Notes: generated from the letters alone by a model not told the origin. Shown: positions 1 to 8,556, counted from the stretch's first letter. The stretch is DNA of 64,000 nucleotides from DASQYE01 sp036389675 (GCA_036389675.1 DASVWI010000022.1:1-64000), one strand, 5' to 3'. A program made the numbers and translations.

Positions 1-1156
1 TCACCTCCGTGGATCTGGACTTCGGGTCGCCATAAGGGATGGGACGCGTGTCGGTGGGAAACAGCAACGGGTCGGCATCGATGGTGGCGGCCACGGGCAG
101 CGATGGATTCTTGATCCTGGGAGGATTCGGATCAGGAGCTAGGACCTGCGGGATGGTGAGGGAAGCCTGCGGGAGCTTGCCGAAAGAGGCAGGCTTCTGC
201 TCTTCGCGGCCACCGCCGCCTCCGCCTCCGGGCTTATCCTGTTTGGGCTTTGAGCCTCCGCCAGTGCCTTTGTTCGTGCCCGCCGGCCCTTTGTCCACCT
301 TCTCCTGCTCGGGTGGAATGTCCGTGATATCTCCAAGATATTCGAGGTCGTTTCTCTGCTTTTCGGCCACCTGCTGTGCGGCGTGCCTTGCCCTGTAATC
401 GGCGAACATCAAGCCGCCGATGACGGCCAGGATGAACGCGAAAGAGACTATAGTGGCAATGGCGAAGCCCTGTGTGTCCGCCGATTCGGCCCCTCCGCCG
501 TAGCCGCCCCCTTCACCCGAGAGAGCGCCGCCGGTCGAGACCGAGCGGTCACGCTTCATCCACCCGGCGAAGATAGCGACCAACACGCCCAGAGCGATCA
601 GGGTAAAGACGATCACGGGGGCACGCGAAGCGCCCTGTGCCGATTGGGAATGATCCAGCCAGGCGACAGCGACGATAATGACTGCCATCGAAAGGACGGC
701 GGCCCCCATCGCTATGGCGACGTTCGGGCGCGTGAAGAAACGCTTCAGCATCTGCCCGTAGGCGATGATGGAGCGTTTGACGAAGCCCATGGGGTCGCGC
801 TTGAACTCGGGCCAGGTCAACTGGGAGCTGTGCGCGACCTCGCGCAACTCTCCGACGAGGCGGCTCGTAATGCCACGGTCTTCGATGATCGTCAGGTGAT
901 ACTCGCCCGCGTGGCTGTCCTGCGAGGCGCTCGCCGCTCCGGCTGCCGCCGCCGCTCCCGACACCAACGTCGCCGTATCCTCGGTCTCGAACGCTTCGAC
1001 GGGGGTCGCGGGAGGTGCAGGCTCAGACGGATGCTGAGATTCGGGCTTTGAAGGCTCGGCGCTTCTGGCGACGGAGCCTTTCAGGGGAGTACCGTCGACC
1101 GGGCAAAAGCTGAATTTATCGGCAAACTCTTCCTGGCATACTGGACACAGTTTCAT
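1..1156 (-). CDS. Zinc-ribbon, three-TM, Gly-rich TonB-family-like protein (partial, runs off the left edge)
   Basis: An open frame reads from ATG at 1156 to the window edge with no stop, 385 codons visible. Residues 4-21 form a CPVC...CPVDG zinc ribbon. Three hydrophobic segments follow at about 145-167, 180-200 and 230-252, then a Pro/Gly/Lys-rich stretch (290-330) and a segment ending in IPYGDPKSRS. This order resembles energy-transducer TonB proteins of Acidobacteriota, whose TonB_C domain would lie outside the window. The TonB assignment is inference because the diagnostic C-terminus is missing. A good sigma-70-type promoter lies upstream on the same strand. Confidence 0.75.
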   Translation of the reverse strand, partial: MKLCPVCQEEFADKFSFCPVDGTPLKGSVARSAEPSKPESQHPSEPAPPATPVEAFETEDTATLVSGAAAAAGAASASQDSHAGEYHLTIIEDRGITSRLVGELREVAHSSQLTWPEFKRDPMGFVKRSIIAYGQMLKRFFTRPNVAIAMGAAVLSMAVIIVAVAWLDHSQSAQGASRAPVIVFTLIALGVLVAIFAGWMKRDRSVSTGGALSGEGGGYGGGAESADTQGFAIATIVSFAFILAVIGGLMFADYRARHAAQQVAEKQRNDLEYLGDITDIPPEQEKVDKGPAGTNKGTGGGSKPKQDKPGGGGGGGREEQKPASFGKLPQASLTIPQVLAPDPNPPRIKNPSLPVAATIDADPLLFPTDTRPIPYGDPKSRSTEV

Positions 1157-1301
1157 GTCTACCCTCTAGTTCCGCTTCAAGGGGGAAAGCCCGTGCTTTA
1201 TCACTCAAGCGGCGTTCTAAACTTTCTTTCAAGTGATTCGATCTTCGGTTGCAGGCTTGCTGGATACGGGGCGTCCGACCACCTTTTTTGACCCGAACCG
1301 C

Positions 1302-1330
1302 ATTATACTCATCTTTGCTTGACGTGTGAA
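1302..1330 (-). promoter_or_regulatory. Sigma-70-type promoter for the zinc-ribbon gene
   Basis: On the minus strand, TTCACA (1330-1325) is followed after 17 bp by a perfect TATAAT (1307-1302). Transcription would start about 140 bp upstream of the ATG at 1156. The -35 differs from TTGACA at one base. Confidence 0.6.
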
Positions 1331-1395
1331 ACAGGCACGCGCGGCCTGCAAACCCTGCTTGAACCGGAGTTTTGATGCAGCAAAGTGCCAAACGG

Positions 1396-1425
1396 TTGAC
1401 GCGGGGTGCGGACTGTCTCTAAACT
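1396..1425 (+). promoter_or_regulatory. Candidate promoter for the M16-like gene
   Basis: TTGACG (1396-1401), 18-bp spacer, TAAACT (1420-1425), about 100 bp before the start codon at 1528. Together with the minus-strand promoter at 1302-1330 it explains most of the 371-bp divergent gap 1157-1527, in which no gene is visible. Confidence 0.45.
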
Positions 1426-1527
1426 GTTTTCGTCTCTTCCACAACTTTTTTCCGCCGGGTCTGGATAAAATTTACGGTCACGCGAAGGGCGGGCCGCTCA
1501 TCTACCGAAAGCTCTTTCAGGTCAGCT

Positions 1528-2952
1528 ATGAACACCCGATTCCTAACATTTAGTGCGATAAAATCAGGCTTTTTAGTGGTTTTCCTCTCGCTCGCGCTCT
1601 TGCCGGGCGACGCCTTCGCGACCACGCAAAGCGTGCCTGAGCCCCACCGCGAGCAGCTCCTGAACGGCCTCAACGTCCTGATCTTTAAGCGCGCGGGCGA
1701 CCCGAACGTCCTCGTCAAGCTACGCATACACAGCGGCGCGGCCTTTGATCTGGCAGGCAAGGCGGGCACGATGGCCCTGCTGAGCGACATGCTGTTTCCA
1801 GACCCGACGACGCGCGATTACTTTACGGAGGAGCTGGGCGGTCGCCTCGACGTGACCTCTGATTACGACTCGATCAACATCACTCTCACGGGCCGCGCCT
1901 CGGAGTTTGAGCGCATTGTCGAGTTGCTGAGCCCGGCGCTGGTCAATACTCCATTTGTCCCCGAGACGGTCTCAAGGCTGCGCGACGCCCGCATCAAGGT
2001 GGTCAGCGCGACGGGTAATGTTCCGGGCACGATTGCCGACAGGGCCGTCGCCGCCCGTCTCTACAGTGATTTCCCTTACGGACGCCCCAGCGCCGGAACG
2101 CCCGAGACACTGGCTCGCGTAGAGCGCGCCGACCTGCTCTATGCCCGCGACAGATTTCTCAACCCGAACAATGCCACGATGGTCGTCATCGGCGGCGTGG
2201 AAGAGCGCCGGGCCATGCGAGCCCTCAGACAGCTTCTGGGAATGTGGCGCAAGAGCGATTCGGTTGTGCCCTCGACTTTTCGTCAGCCGGAGCTGCCGGA
2301 CACGCGGACGCTTCTGGTTGACCTGCCGGGCACGGAGACAGCCGAAATCAGGCTCGCGACGCGCTCCCTCGCGCGCTCGGACAGGGACGCTTCGGCGGCG
2401 GCAATGCTCGCGCTGCTTGCGCGAGACAGATGGCAGGCCGCGCTCCCGGAGCTTGGCAAGAGCGCCTTCTTCGTCCGAAACGAAGCGCACGTCCTGCCCG
2501 GCCTCTTTATCATGGGCGCGAGCGTGCGCGCCGGCGTCGCCGCGCAGACCCTTGCGGCGGCGCGCAACGTCCTTCGCACGCTCTCGACCTCGCCGCCCAC
2601 CACAGTCGAGTTCGAGCGCGTCAGGAACGAGGCGCTGGCCCTCTTTAATAAACGGCTTGAGCAGCCTGAGACGTTTGCCGATCTCTGGCTGGATGTCGCG
2701 ACCTACAAGCTCCCGCCGGTTGCCGATCAGGCGCGGGCCTTCAGTCAGGTCACGCAGGCGGACGTGCAGCGCGTGGCCGCAAAGCTTTTCCGTGATACGC
2801 CTGCGGTCGCGGTCGCAGTCGGCAGCGCCTCCCAGCTTAGCGCAGACCTTGAGCGCGAAGGTAAAGTGGAGGTCATCGGAGCGGCCACCAGCACGCCGCA
2901 GGCGATGCCCGCTCCTTCTGCGACCCCAGCCCCGTCCAAGACCCCTTTTTAA
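1528..2952 (+). CDS. M16 (insulinase/PqqL-like) family protein lacking the catalytic zinc motif
   Basis: 474 aa with a Sec signal peptide (hydrophobic core about residues 14-31). The fold signature of an M16 half-peptidase is present: an N-terminal 'NGLNVLIFKR' strand, a central 'FLNPNNATMVVIGGV' segment and a second domain. The zinc-binding HxxEH that belongs near residue 85 is replaced by 'TMALLSDMLF', so neither histidine nor the glutamate remains. In M16 families such non-catalytic subunits pair with a catalytic partner. No partner is encoded nearby. Function is probably periplasmic and non-proteolytic on its own (inference). The Pro/Ala/Ser-rich tail (residues 450-474) is low complexity. 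Confidence 0.82.
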   Translation: MNTRFLTFSAIKSGFLVVFLSLALLPGDAFATTQSVPEPHREQLLNGLNVLIFKRAGDPNVLVKLRIHSGAAFDLAGKAGTMALLSDMLFPDPTTRDYFTEELGGRLDVTSDYDSINITLTGRASEFERIVELLSPALVNTPFVPETVSRLRDARIKVVSATGNVPGTIADRAVAARLYSDFPYGRPSAGTPETLARVERADLLYARDRFLNPNNATMVVIGGVEERRAMRALRQLLGMWRKSDSVVPSTFRQPELPDTRTLLVDLPGTETAEIRLATRSLARSDRDASAAAMLALLARDRWQAALPELGKSAFFVRNEAHVLPGLFIMGASVRAGVAAQTLAAARNVLRTLSTSPPTTVEFERVRNEALALFNKRLEQPETFADLWLDVATYKLPPVADQARAFSQVTQADVQRVAAKLFRDTPAVAVAVGSASQLSADLEREGKVEVIGAATSTPQAMPAPSATPAPSKTPF

Positions 2953-3009
2953 TTTGCAAATGTATCGCAACTCTACTGCAACCATCCGCTAGACAGGATT
3001 AGATTAACT

Positions 3010-3744
3010 GTGTCCGATTGGAAAAATAGCGCCGAAGGCGATCATGCGCGTCGAGTACGCGAAATGTTTAGCAAAATCGCCGCTCGCTACGATCTTTTAA
3101 ATCACCTCCTGTCGGGCAATACGGATCAGCGCTGGCGACGGCTTGTTGCGAAGAGATTGCAGGCATCGCTGGCACATGAAGGGGCTCGCGCCTTGGACGT
3201 AGCCTGCGGCACGGGAGACTTATCGCTGGCTATCGCGCGCGCGACGGGCGCTCGCGTCATCGGCACGGATTTCTGTCGCCCGATGCTTGAGATTGCGTCG
3301 CGCAAGAGCGCTGAGCAGGCGGCCACGATTCCGTTCATAGAGGGTGATGCCTTGCGGCTTCCCTTCGCTGACGGAGCGTTTGATGCCGTCAGCATCGCGT
3401 TCGGCCTGCGTAACCTCGCGAGCGTTGAGGGAGGGTTACAGGAGCTCTGGCGGGTCTTAAAGCCGGGCGGGCGCTGCGCCGTGCTGGAATTTTCCAGCCC
3501 CGTCGTGCCGGGCTTTCGCAGGCTCTTTCAGTTCTACTTTACGCGCGTGCTGCCGCGCATCGGCGGGCTCGTCAGCGGGTCGCGCGGCGCTTATGAGTAT
3601 CTGCCGGATTCCGTTTCGCGCTTCCCGGATCAGAAACGCCTTGCCGGGTTGATGCGTGGGGTCGGCTTCGAGGAGGTCGAATACAGGAATTTGACGGGCG
3701 GAATCGCTGCCCTGCACATGGGCACTCGGCCACGTCAGACTTGA
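3010..3744 (+). CDS. menG: Demethylmenaquinone methyltransferase (UbiE/MenG family)
   Basis: 244 aa class I SAM-dependent C-methyltransferase catalysing the last step of menaquinone synthesis. The N-terminus carries the family-typical 'MFSKIAARYDLLNHLLS', then SAM motif I 'ALDVACGTGDLSLA' (about residues 61-74), 'FGLRNL' and the 'GGRCAVLEFSSP' post-motif. Length is typical. It starts with GTG, 57 bp after the M16-like gene in the same direction, so co-transcription is possible. The menaquinone rather than ubiquinone role is inferred from the presumed lineage. Confidence 0.93.
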   Translation: MSDWKNSAEGDHARRVREMFSKIAARYDLLNHLLSGNTDQRWRRLVAKRLQASLAHEGARALDVACGTGDLSLAIARATGARVIGTDFCRPMLEIASRKSAEQAATIPFIEGDALRLPFADGAFDAVSIAFGLRNLASVEGGLQELWRVLKPGGRCAVLEFSSPVVPGFRRLFQFYFTRVLPRIGGLVSGSRGAYEYLPDSVSRFPDQKRLAGLMRGVGFEEVEYRNLTGGIAALHMGTRPRQT

Positions 3745-3753
3745 ATCGAGTTT

Positions 3754-3889
3754 GGTTGCAGAGCGAACGACTCAAAAAGAGTGATGCAACCACTAACGTA
3801 GTCCGATAGGTTCGCTTTCATTCTTCTGTGCGCGGTTGTCGGGGCCGCTCACGGATATGAAGGGAGTGGACACTATCGGGCTACGTTTT
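3754..3889 (+). terminator. Nested inverted repeats after menG, the second followed by T-runs
   Basis: A first hairpin pairs GGTTGCA (3754-3760) with TGCAACC (3785-3791). A second, longer inverted repeat (3796-3809 with 3873-3886, 13 of 14 bases paired) encloses about 60 bp and runs into TTTTAATTTT. Together they fill most of the 261-bp gap before the permease gene at 4006. A terminator role is likely but the large loop is atypical. Confidence 0.45.
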
Positions 3890-4005
3890 AATTTTCGGGC
3901 CACGGGAGTTTTCCGCTTTCTTGCTGTCAAGACCTCTTAATTCTGCTATTATCCGGGATTGTTAATCCAGCATTCCAACTGAACGGGCGCGCGCCGCAGT
4001 CTTAG

Positions 4006-4998
4006 ATGAAGCACACGATCCTTGGTCTCCTACGCCGCATTGGCCTTCTGCTTCTCGTCGTCTGGACTGTCGTGTCACTGGTGACGGTGCTCATAGAGCT
4101 TGTGCCGGGCGACCCGGCAATCGCCATCCTCGGCGAACAGGCGACGCCGGAGCTGATCGCACAGTTTCGCGAAAAGCACGGCCTCGACCGACCGCCCTTC
4201 TTCGTCTCCTTTCCGCAGGACGCGAGCGGGTCACGCCATCTTCGCTGGAACGGCATGAGCAATCGCTACGTGGAATACTGGCGAGACGTTCTGCACGGCG
4301 ACATGGGCCGCTCTTTTCGCACCGACCGGCCCGTGCGCGACCTGATTCTCGAACGTTACCCGGCGACCATAGAGCTGGCGATTGCCGCGCTCATCATCGC
4401 CGTCGCCATAGCCATCCCTCTAGGCGTCGTGGCAGGGAAAAATCGCGGCACGCTGATCGACAATTTTTCGAGCGTCGTCGCGCTCATAGGCATCAGTCTG
4501 CCCGGCTTCGTCATTGGGCCAATGCTGGTCTATATCTTCTCCGTCAAGCTTCGCTGGCTCGCCGCCTCAGGCCGTTTCTATCCCGAAGACATCATCCTGC
4601 CAGCCGTCACGCTGGGCGCAGCGCTCTCCGCCATACTGACGCGCATGGTGCGCTCCTCGGTGATAGAAGAGCTGGGCGAGGATTACGTGCGAACGGCCCG
4701 CGCCAAGGGCCTGAGCGAAAACAAGGTCGTCTATAAGCACGTCCTGAAGAACGGCCTGATTCCCGTGGTCACTATTCTGGGCTTGCAGCTAGGCGTGCTT
4801 CTTGCCGGTGCGATTATCACGGAGAAGATTTTCAGTTGGCCCGGTATAGGGCTGCTGCTCGTTGAGGACGGAATCAATAAGCGCGATTATCGTCTGGTGC
4901 AGGGCTGTGTGCTGGTCATCAGCGTCACCTACATCTTCGCCAACGCGCTCACAGACATGGTCTACCGCTGGCTCGACCCGAGGATAAGAGTGCAGTGA
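4006..4998 (+). CDS. ABC transporter permease, DppB/OppB type
   Basis: 330 aa inner-membrane permease with about six membrane segments and the N-terminal family signature 'LVPGDPA'. The cytoplasmic EAA loop 'DYVRTARAKGLSENKVVYKH' (about residues 226-245) contacts the ATPase. The extracellular region 'GLDRPPFFVSFPQD' is slightly longer than usual. It pairs with the DppC-like gene at 5103. No substrate-binding protein or ATPase gene lies beside it, so substrate (peptide, nickel or other) cannot be told. Its stop codon TGA lies inside the first heptad of the repeat element that follows. Confidence 0.9.
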   Translation: MKHTILGLLRRIGLLLLVVWTVVSLVTVLIELVPGDPAIAILGEQATPELIAQFREKHGLDRPPFFVSFPQDASGSRHLRWNGMSNRYVEYWRDVLHGDMGRSFRTDRPVRDLILERYPATIELAIAALIIAVAIAIPLGVVAGKNRGTLIDNFSSVVALIGISLPGFVIGPMLVYIFSVKLRWLAASGRFYPEDIILPAVTLGAALSAILTRMVRSSVIEELGEDYVRTARAKGLSENKVVYKHVLKNGLIPVVTILGLQLGVLLAGAIITEKIFSWPGIGLLLVEDGINKRDYRLVQGCVLVISVTYIFANALTDMVYRWLDPRIRVQ

Positions 4999-5093
4999 CG
5001 AGTGACAGGTGACGAGCGGCAAGCTAAAGACAGCATCGCTCTCGTCACTGTTCCTGCTTTTGGTTCTCTCACTCGTCACTTGTCGCTCATCAC
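4995..5093 (+). repeat. Heptad-array inverted element, GTGACGA type
   Basis: Left array of four 7-mers: GTGACGA (4995-5001), GTGACAG, GTGACGA, GCGGCAA (to 5022). Right array on the opposite strand: GTGATGA (5093-5087), GCGACAA, GTGACGA, GTGAGAG (to 5066). The 43-bp centre contains another CTCGTCAC. It separates two permease genes of one presumed operon. Its architecture matches the AAGGATG-type elements further along although the heptad sequence differs. Confidence 0.75.
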
Positions 5094-5102
5094 AGTTTTC
5101 TT

Positions 5103-5918
5103 ATGAACCGTTTAGCTGTTTTTGGATTCGTCGTCGTCGTGATTCTGATCGTGGTCGCGGTCTTTGCGCCGTGGATTGCCACGCAGGAGGTGGGCCAGAC
5201 CAATCTTCCGATGCGTTATCTGCCGCCCTCTGCCGCTCATTGGTTCGGGACGGATTCGACGGGCCGCGATATCTTCGCGCGTGTTGTCTTCGGCGCGCGT
5301 ATCTCGCTGCGCGTGGGGCTCACGGTCGTCGCGGTCTCGGCCATCGTCGGGACAATCCTTGGCGCGCTCGCAGGCTACTACGGCGGCTGGCTTGATCGGC
5401 TGATGTCCGGCTATTTGTTCAACGTCTTTCTGGCGTTTCCGGGGCTGCTGCTGGCGATTGCGCTTGTGGCGTTTCTCGGCGCTGGCCTCAACAAGCTGAT
5501 CTTCGCGCTGTGCATCATCGGCTGGGTCGGCTACGCGCGCCTGATTCGCGGGCAGGTCTTGAAGGTGCGCGAGTATGATTTCGTGCAGGCGGCGCGTGCC
5601 CTTGGCGCGGGCGATATGCGAATACTCTTTCTGCATATTCTGCCGAACGCCGTGCAACCGCTCATCGTGCAGGCGAGCTTAGGAATGGCAGGTGCGGTTC
5701 TGGCAGAGGCTTCGCTCTCTTTTCTTGGTCTGGGCGTGCCGCCTCCCGCGCCGTCCTGGGGAGTGATGATAGAGGAAGCCCGTGATCTTTCGACGCTTCA
5801 GTCCGCGCCGCACGCGCTCATCTTTCCCGGTCTGGCGATTGCGCTCACAGTGCTCGCTTTCAATTTCATAGGCGACGGCCTGCGCGAATACTTAGACCCG
5901 CGACAGCGCAAGCGCTGA
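5103..5918 (+). CDS. ABC transporter permease, DppC/OppC type
   Basis: 271 aa, partner of the upstream DppB-like permease. About six membrane segments; the N-terminal region has the 'HWFGTDSTGRDIFARVVFG' signature of DppC/OppC proteins, and the EAA loop 'DFVQAARALGAGDMRILFLH' lies near residues 157-176. The C-terminal 'NFIGDGLREYLDPR' is also typical of the family. No clear ribosome-binding site precedes the ATG at 5103; the gap is occupied by the heptad-array element. Translation may be coupled or the element may modulate expression (inference). Confidence 0.9.
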   Translation: MNRLAVFGFVVVVILIVVAVFAPWIATQEVGQTNLPMRYLPPSAAHWFGTDSTGRDIFARVVFGARISLRVGLTVVAVSAIVGTILGALAGYYGGWLDRLMSGYLFNVFLAFPGLLLAIALVAFLGAGLNKLIFALCIIGWVGYARLIRGQVLKVREYDFVQAARALGAGDMRILFLHILPNAVQPLIVQASLGMAGAVLAEASLSFLGLGVPPPAPSWGVMIEEARDLSTLQSAPHALIFPGLAIALTVLAFNFIGDGLREYLDPRQRKR

Positions 5919-5930
5919 GCTTAAAACCTG

Positions 5931-5960
5931 TTGACACCTTTGGCCGCTAAATGATAAATC
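5931..5960 (+). promoter_or_regulatory. Promoter for the Arg-rich protein gene
   Basis: Consensus TTGACA (5931-5936), 18-bp spacer, TAAATC (5955-5960). The implied leader is about 140 nt and contains a perfect 8-bp stem pairing 6011-6018 with 6032-6039 (CGAGGCGC / GCGCCTCG). Confidence 0.55.
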
Positions 5961-6104
5961 GCTGGGGCTCAGAGCTTCTCTCCCTGCTCAAAACTTCCGG
6001 GCTACTGCGGCGAGGCGCTGGTCAGGTCTGCGCGCCTCGGTCGTCCTTGTCTGTAACCCGGCTCTATTCATTCAGTCTCTTAAACCTGTTACCCGGAGGT
6101 CAGT

Positions 6105-6476
6105 ATGAAGAAAACCCTGATTAGCATCGTGCTTTCGACTTTTCTCCTGAGCATGCACGTGCCTGTTGAAGCGAGCGAGGTGAACTCGTCTGCCGAGGAG
6201 ATGCAGGCGAATTCTCTGCCCGTCTCAGTCGCCGCAACGGCATCCTTGCAGTCCATTGGCATCGGTCGCAGGCGAACCGTGCGCCGTCGCCGCCGCGTCA
6301 TGCGTCGGATGGTTCGCCGTCGCGTCAGACGCATCAATCGTGGCCGTCAACTGCGGCGCGGAACCTACATGAGGCGCTCGGTTCGTGGCCGCCGTCATCC
6401 ACGCACCATGCGCGTCGGCATTGGCATCCCGCGTCGCGTCGGCGTCGGGGTCAGAAGCAGGCGCAGAGGTTTTTAA
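6105..6476 (+). CDS. Small exported arginine-rich protein, unknown function
   Basis: 123 aa. A clear Sec signal peptide (residues 1-23, ending near VEA/S) is followed by an ordinary acidic segment (24-50) and then an extremely basic C-terminal half in which runs such as 'GRRRTVRRRRRVMRRMVRRR' dominate. A strong Shine-Dalgarno (GGAGG, 6094-6098) and an upstream consensus promoter support that it is translated in this frame. I recognise no family. An exported polycation could bind nucleic acid, polysaccharide or the outer surface, but this is speculation. Confidence 0.72.
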   Translation: MKKTLISIVLSTFLLSMHVPVEASEVNSSAEEMQANSLPVSVAATASLQSIGIGRRRTVRRRRRVMRRMVRRRVRRINRGRQLRRGTYMRRSVRGRRHPRTMRVGIGIPRRVGVGVRSRRRGF

Positions 6477-6524
6477 GAGTCCCTGCCGAAACCCGGATCG
6501 CCTTTATGGCGCGGGAGATTCAAA

Positions 6525-6620
6525 CGGGGATGGACAGAGAGGGTCAGGATAAAGAAAAAGCTTTAAAGCATTCATGCCTTCATGCTCTCTCTTTATCCTG
6601 ACGATCTTTGTCCATCCCTG
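6525..6620. repeat. Long inverted-repeat element, type C copy 1
   Basis: 31-bp arms 6525-6555 and 6590-6620 match at 27 of 31 positions when one is reverse-complemented (arm core GTCAGGATAAAGA). It lies just before the ABC ATPase gene. A related copy lies just after the ABC permease gene at 8574. The arms resemble degenerate versions of the 7-bp-repeat elements elsewhere in the window. Confidence 0.7.
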
Positions 6621-6637
6621 TTAATTTTCAACTGCTT

Positions 6638-7729
6638 ATGTCATCAGCAGCAATCAAAGAGGAGCAGGGCGCGGCCAATCAAAGGGAGGACGCGCCGTGT
6701 GCGGCGACGGGCCGCGCCGTTGCGGTCGCCATCAAGCAGCTCTCAAAGACGTATCCTGTTTCGCTTGAGCGCCTCAAAAAATTGTTCCGCCGCCCGATCA
6801 AGCCTCCCGTCGAGGCCCTGCGTGATGTCTCCTTCGAGGTGAAGGAAGGCGAAATCTTCGGCCTTATCGGACGCAACGGCGCGGGCAAAACCACGCTGAC
6901 GAAGATCGTCGCAACGCTCGTGCAGCCGACAAGGGGCAGCGTCTCGGTCAAGGGCTACGACAGCGTGCGTGACGAAGAAGAGGTTCGCAACCGCATAGGT
7001 CTGGCGACCGCCGAAGAGAGAAGCTTTTACTGGCGGCTGACGGTCGAGCAGAATTTGATGTTCTTCGCGCGGCTCTACGGGCTGCGCGACACGGGCGCGC
7101 GCCGTCGCATAGATGAGCTGATCGAGCGTTTCGAGTTGGGAGAGCTGGCGCGCCGACGCTTCGGCGAGCTTTCGACGGGCAACAAACAGCGCATGGCCTT
7201 TGCGAGAGCGATGCTGGCGAATCCCCCCGTCCTGCTGCTGGACGAGCCCACGCGCTCGCTTGACCCTCTGGCCGCCGCGCGCATGCGTGCCCTCATTCAA
7301 TCGCTGGCTACGGCGACGCCGCCCGTCTCGATTCTGCTGACCTCGCATAATCTCGTCGAAGTCGAAGAGCTTTGCGCGCGCGTAGCCATCATCAGTCGCG
7401 GGCACATTCGCGCGCTGGACACGCCCGCCCGCCTGCGTGCCCTGCACAAACAGACGGAGCGCATCCAGATAAAGGTGCGCGGCGCGAATGCGGACGGCGT
7501 CAAGCGCCTGCTCACGGACGTGCTGGATGATCTCGAAGTAAAAGACTCCGATGAGACCACTCTCATCACGTTCGCGCGAGAGACGGATGATGACCGGCTG
7601 GACGCGGCTGCCAGAGCCCTGCATGAAACGGGGGCGAGCATCATCTCCTTCGATACGGAACGGGCGACCTTGCTCGAAGTGATGGAGAGCTACGAGCAGG
7701 ACGAGCAGGGGGGCGAAGAGAAAAGATGA
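6638..7729 (+). CDS. ABC-2 type exporter ATP-binding protein
   Basis: 363 aa. Walker A 'GRNGAGKTT', signature 'LSTGNKQRM' and Walker B 'LLLDEPTRSLD' are all present, followed by a C-terminal extension (about residues 280-363) typical of ABC-2/multidrug exporter ATPases. I chose the ATG at 6638. A TTG at 6608 is in frame but would place the N-terminus inside the inverted-repeat element. The stop overlaps the start of the permease gene by 4 bp (ATGA), indicating translational coupling. Substrate unknown. Confidence 0.88.
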   Translation: MSSAAIKEEQGAANQREDAPCAATGRAVAVAIKQLSKTYPVSLERLKKLFRRPIKPPVEALRDVSFEVKEGEIFGLIGRNGAGKTTLTKIVATLVQPTRGSVSVKGYDSVRDEEEVRNRIGLATAEERSFYWRLTVEQNLMFFARLYGLRDTGARRRIDELIERFELGELARRRFGELSTGNKQRMAFARAMLANPPVLLLDEPTRSLDPLAAARMRALIQSLATATPPVSILLTSHNLVEVEELCARVAIISRGHIRALDTPARLRALHKQTERIQIKVRGANADGVKRLLTDVLDDLEVKDSDETTLITFARETDDDRLDAAARALHETGASIISFDTERATLLEVMESYEQDEQGGEEKR

Positions 7730-8556
7730 CGAGCATGCTGCTTTTACTGCGACGCGTGCGCGCCTTCGTCGTGCGTGATTTCCTGCTGGCCGTCAGCTAT
7801 CGCATGGAGTTTTTCCTGCGTATGCTCTCGATCCTCATCGCCGTCACGACACTGTTCTTCATCTCGCGCATCTTCGAGGGCTTCGTCAATACCGAATACC
7901 CGCAGTGGCGCAATCCTCTGGCGGCGTGGATTACAGGGCTCGCCGTGCTCAACTATTTCATGACGGGGTTTTCCAGCCTGGCGACCGCAATCAGGCAGGA
8001 GCAGACGCAAGGCACGCTTGAGAGCGTGCTGCTGACTCCGATCAATATGCCGACGATGATCATCGCAAGCTCCGCGTGGGATTTCGTGCAGGCGACGTTC
8101 TACTCTTTCCTGTACTTTTTCTTCGGCTGGCTCTTCTTCGACGTGCATTATCAGGGCAACTACCTGCTCGCTTTCATGTTCCTCCTGCTGACGACGCTGG
8201 TGCTGGCCTGTCTCGGCATACTCTCCGCGAGTTTCGCCATGGTCTTTAAGCGCGGCGACCCGTTCGGGATTTTCCTCGGCACAGGCTCGGCGCTTTTCTC
8301 CGGCGTCTTTTTTCCGACGCAGCTTTTGCGAGAGTATGCGGGTCAGGGCTTCGCCAGCGTCTCGCGCATCCTTCCGCCAACCTACGGGCTCGACGGTATC
8401 AGGCGCGTCCTGATTGAAGGTCAGGGTCTGTCACAGGTGCGCGAGCCGCTTTTGACGCTACTCCTCTTTCTGGCCGTGCTGCTTCCCTTCTCCCTCTGGG
8501 TCTTCGGACGCGCCGTGCGCCGCGCCAAGCGTGAGGGCAGCCTCATTCAATACTGA
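7726..8556 (+). CDS. ABC-2 type exporter permease
   Basis: 276 aa with about six membrane segments and the ABC-2 membrane core ('EQTQGTLESVLLTP', 'LSGVFFPTQLL'-like region near residues 190-205). Such permeases form a dimer and export drugs, lipids or polysaccharide precursors. It is coupled to the preceding ATPase gene by a 4-bp overlap. The pair is bracketed by two copies of the same intergenic repeat in the same orientation. Confidence 0.88.
   Translation: MTSMLLLLRRVRAFVVRDFLLAVSYRMEFFLRMLSILIAVTTLFFISRIFEGFVNTEYPQWRNPLAAWITGLAVLNYFMTGFSSLATAIRQEQTQGTLESVLLTPINMPTMIIASSAWDFVQATFYSFLYFFFGWLFFDVHYQGNYLLAFMFLLLTTLVLACLGILSASFAMVFKRGDPFGIFLGTGSALFSGVFFPTQLLREYAGQGFASVSRILPPTYGLDGIRRVLIEGQGLSQVREPLLTLLLFLAVLLPFSLWVFGRAVRRAKREGSLIQY

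Noticed and set aside
383..1051. 222-codon plus-strand frame at the left end
   Set aside because: Opposite the zinc-ribbon membrane gene, whose continuous frame, promoter and membrane segments are convincing.
1972..2985. 337-codon minus-strand frame opposite the M16-like gene
   Set aside because: Antisense shadow with Arg-rich composition and no start context.
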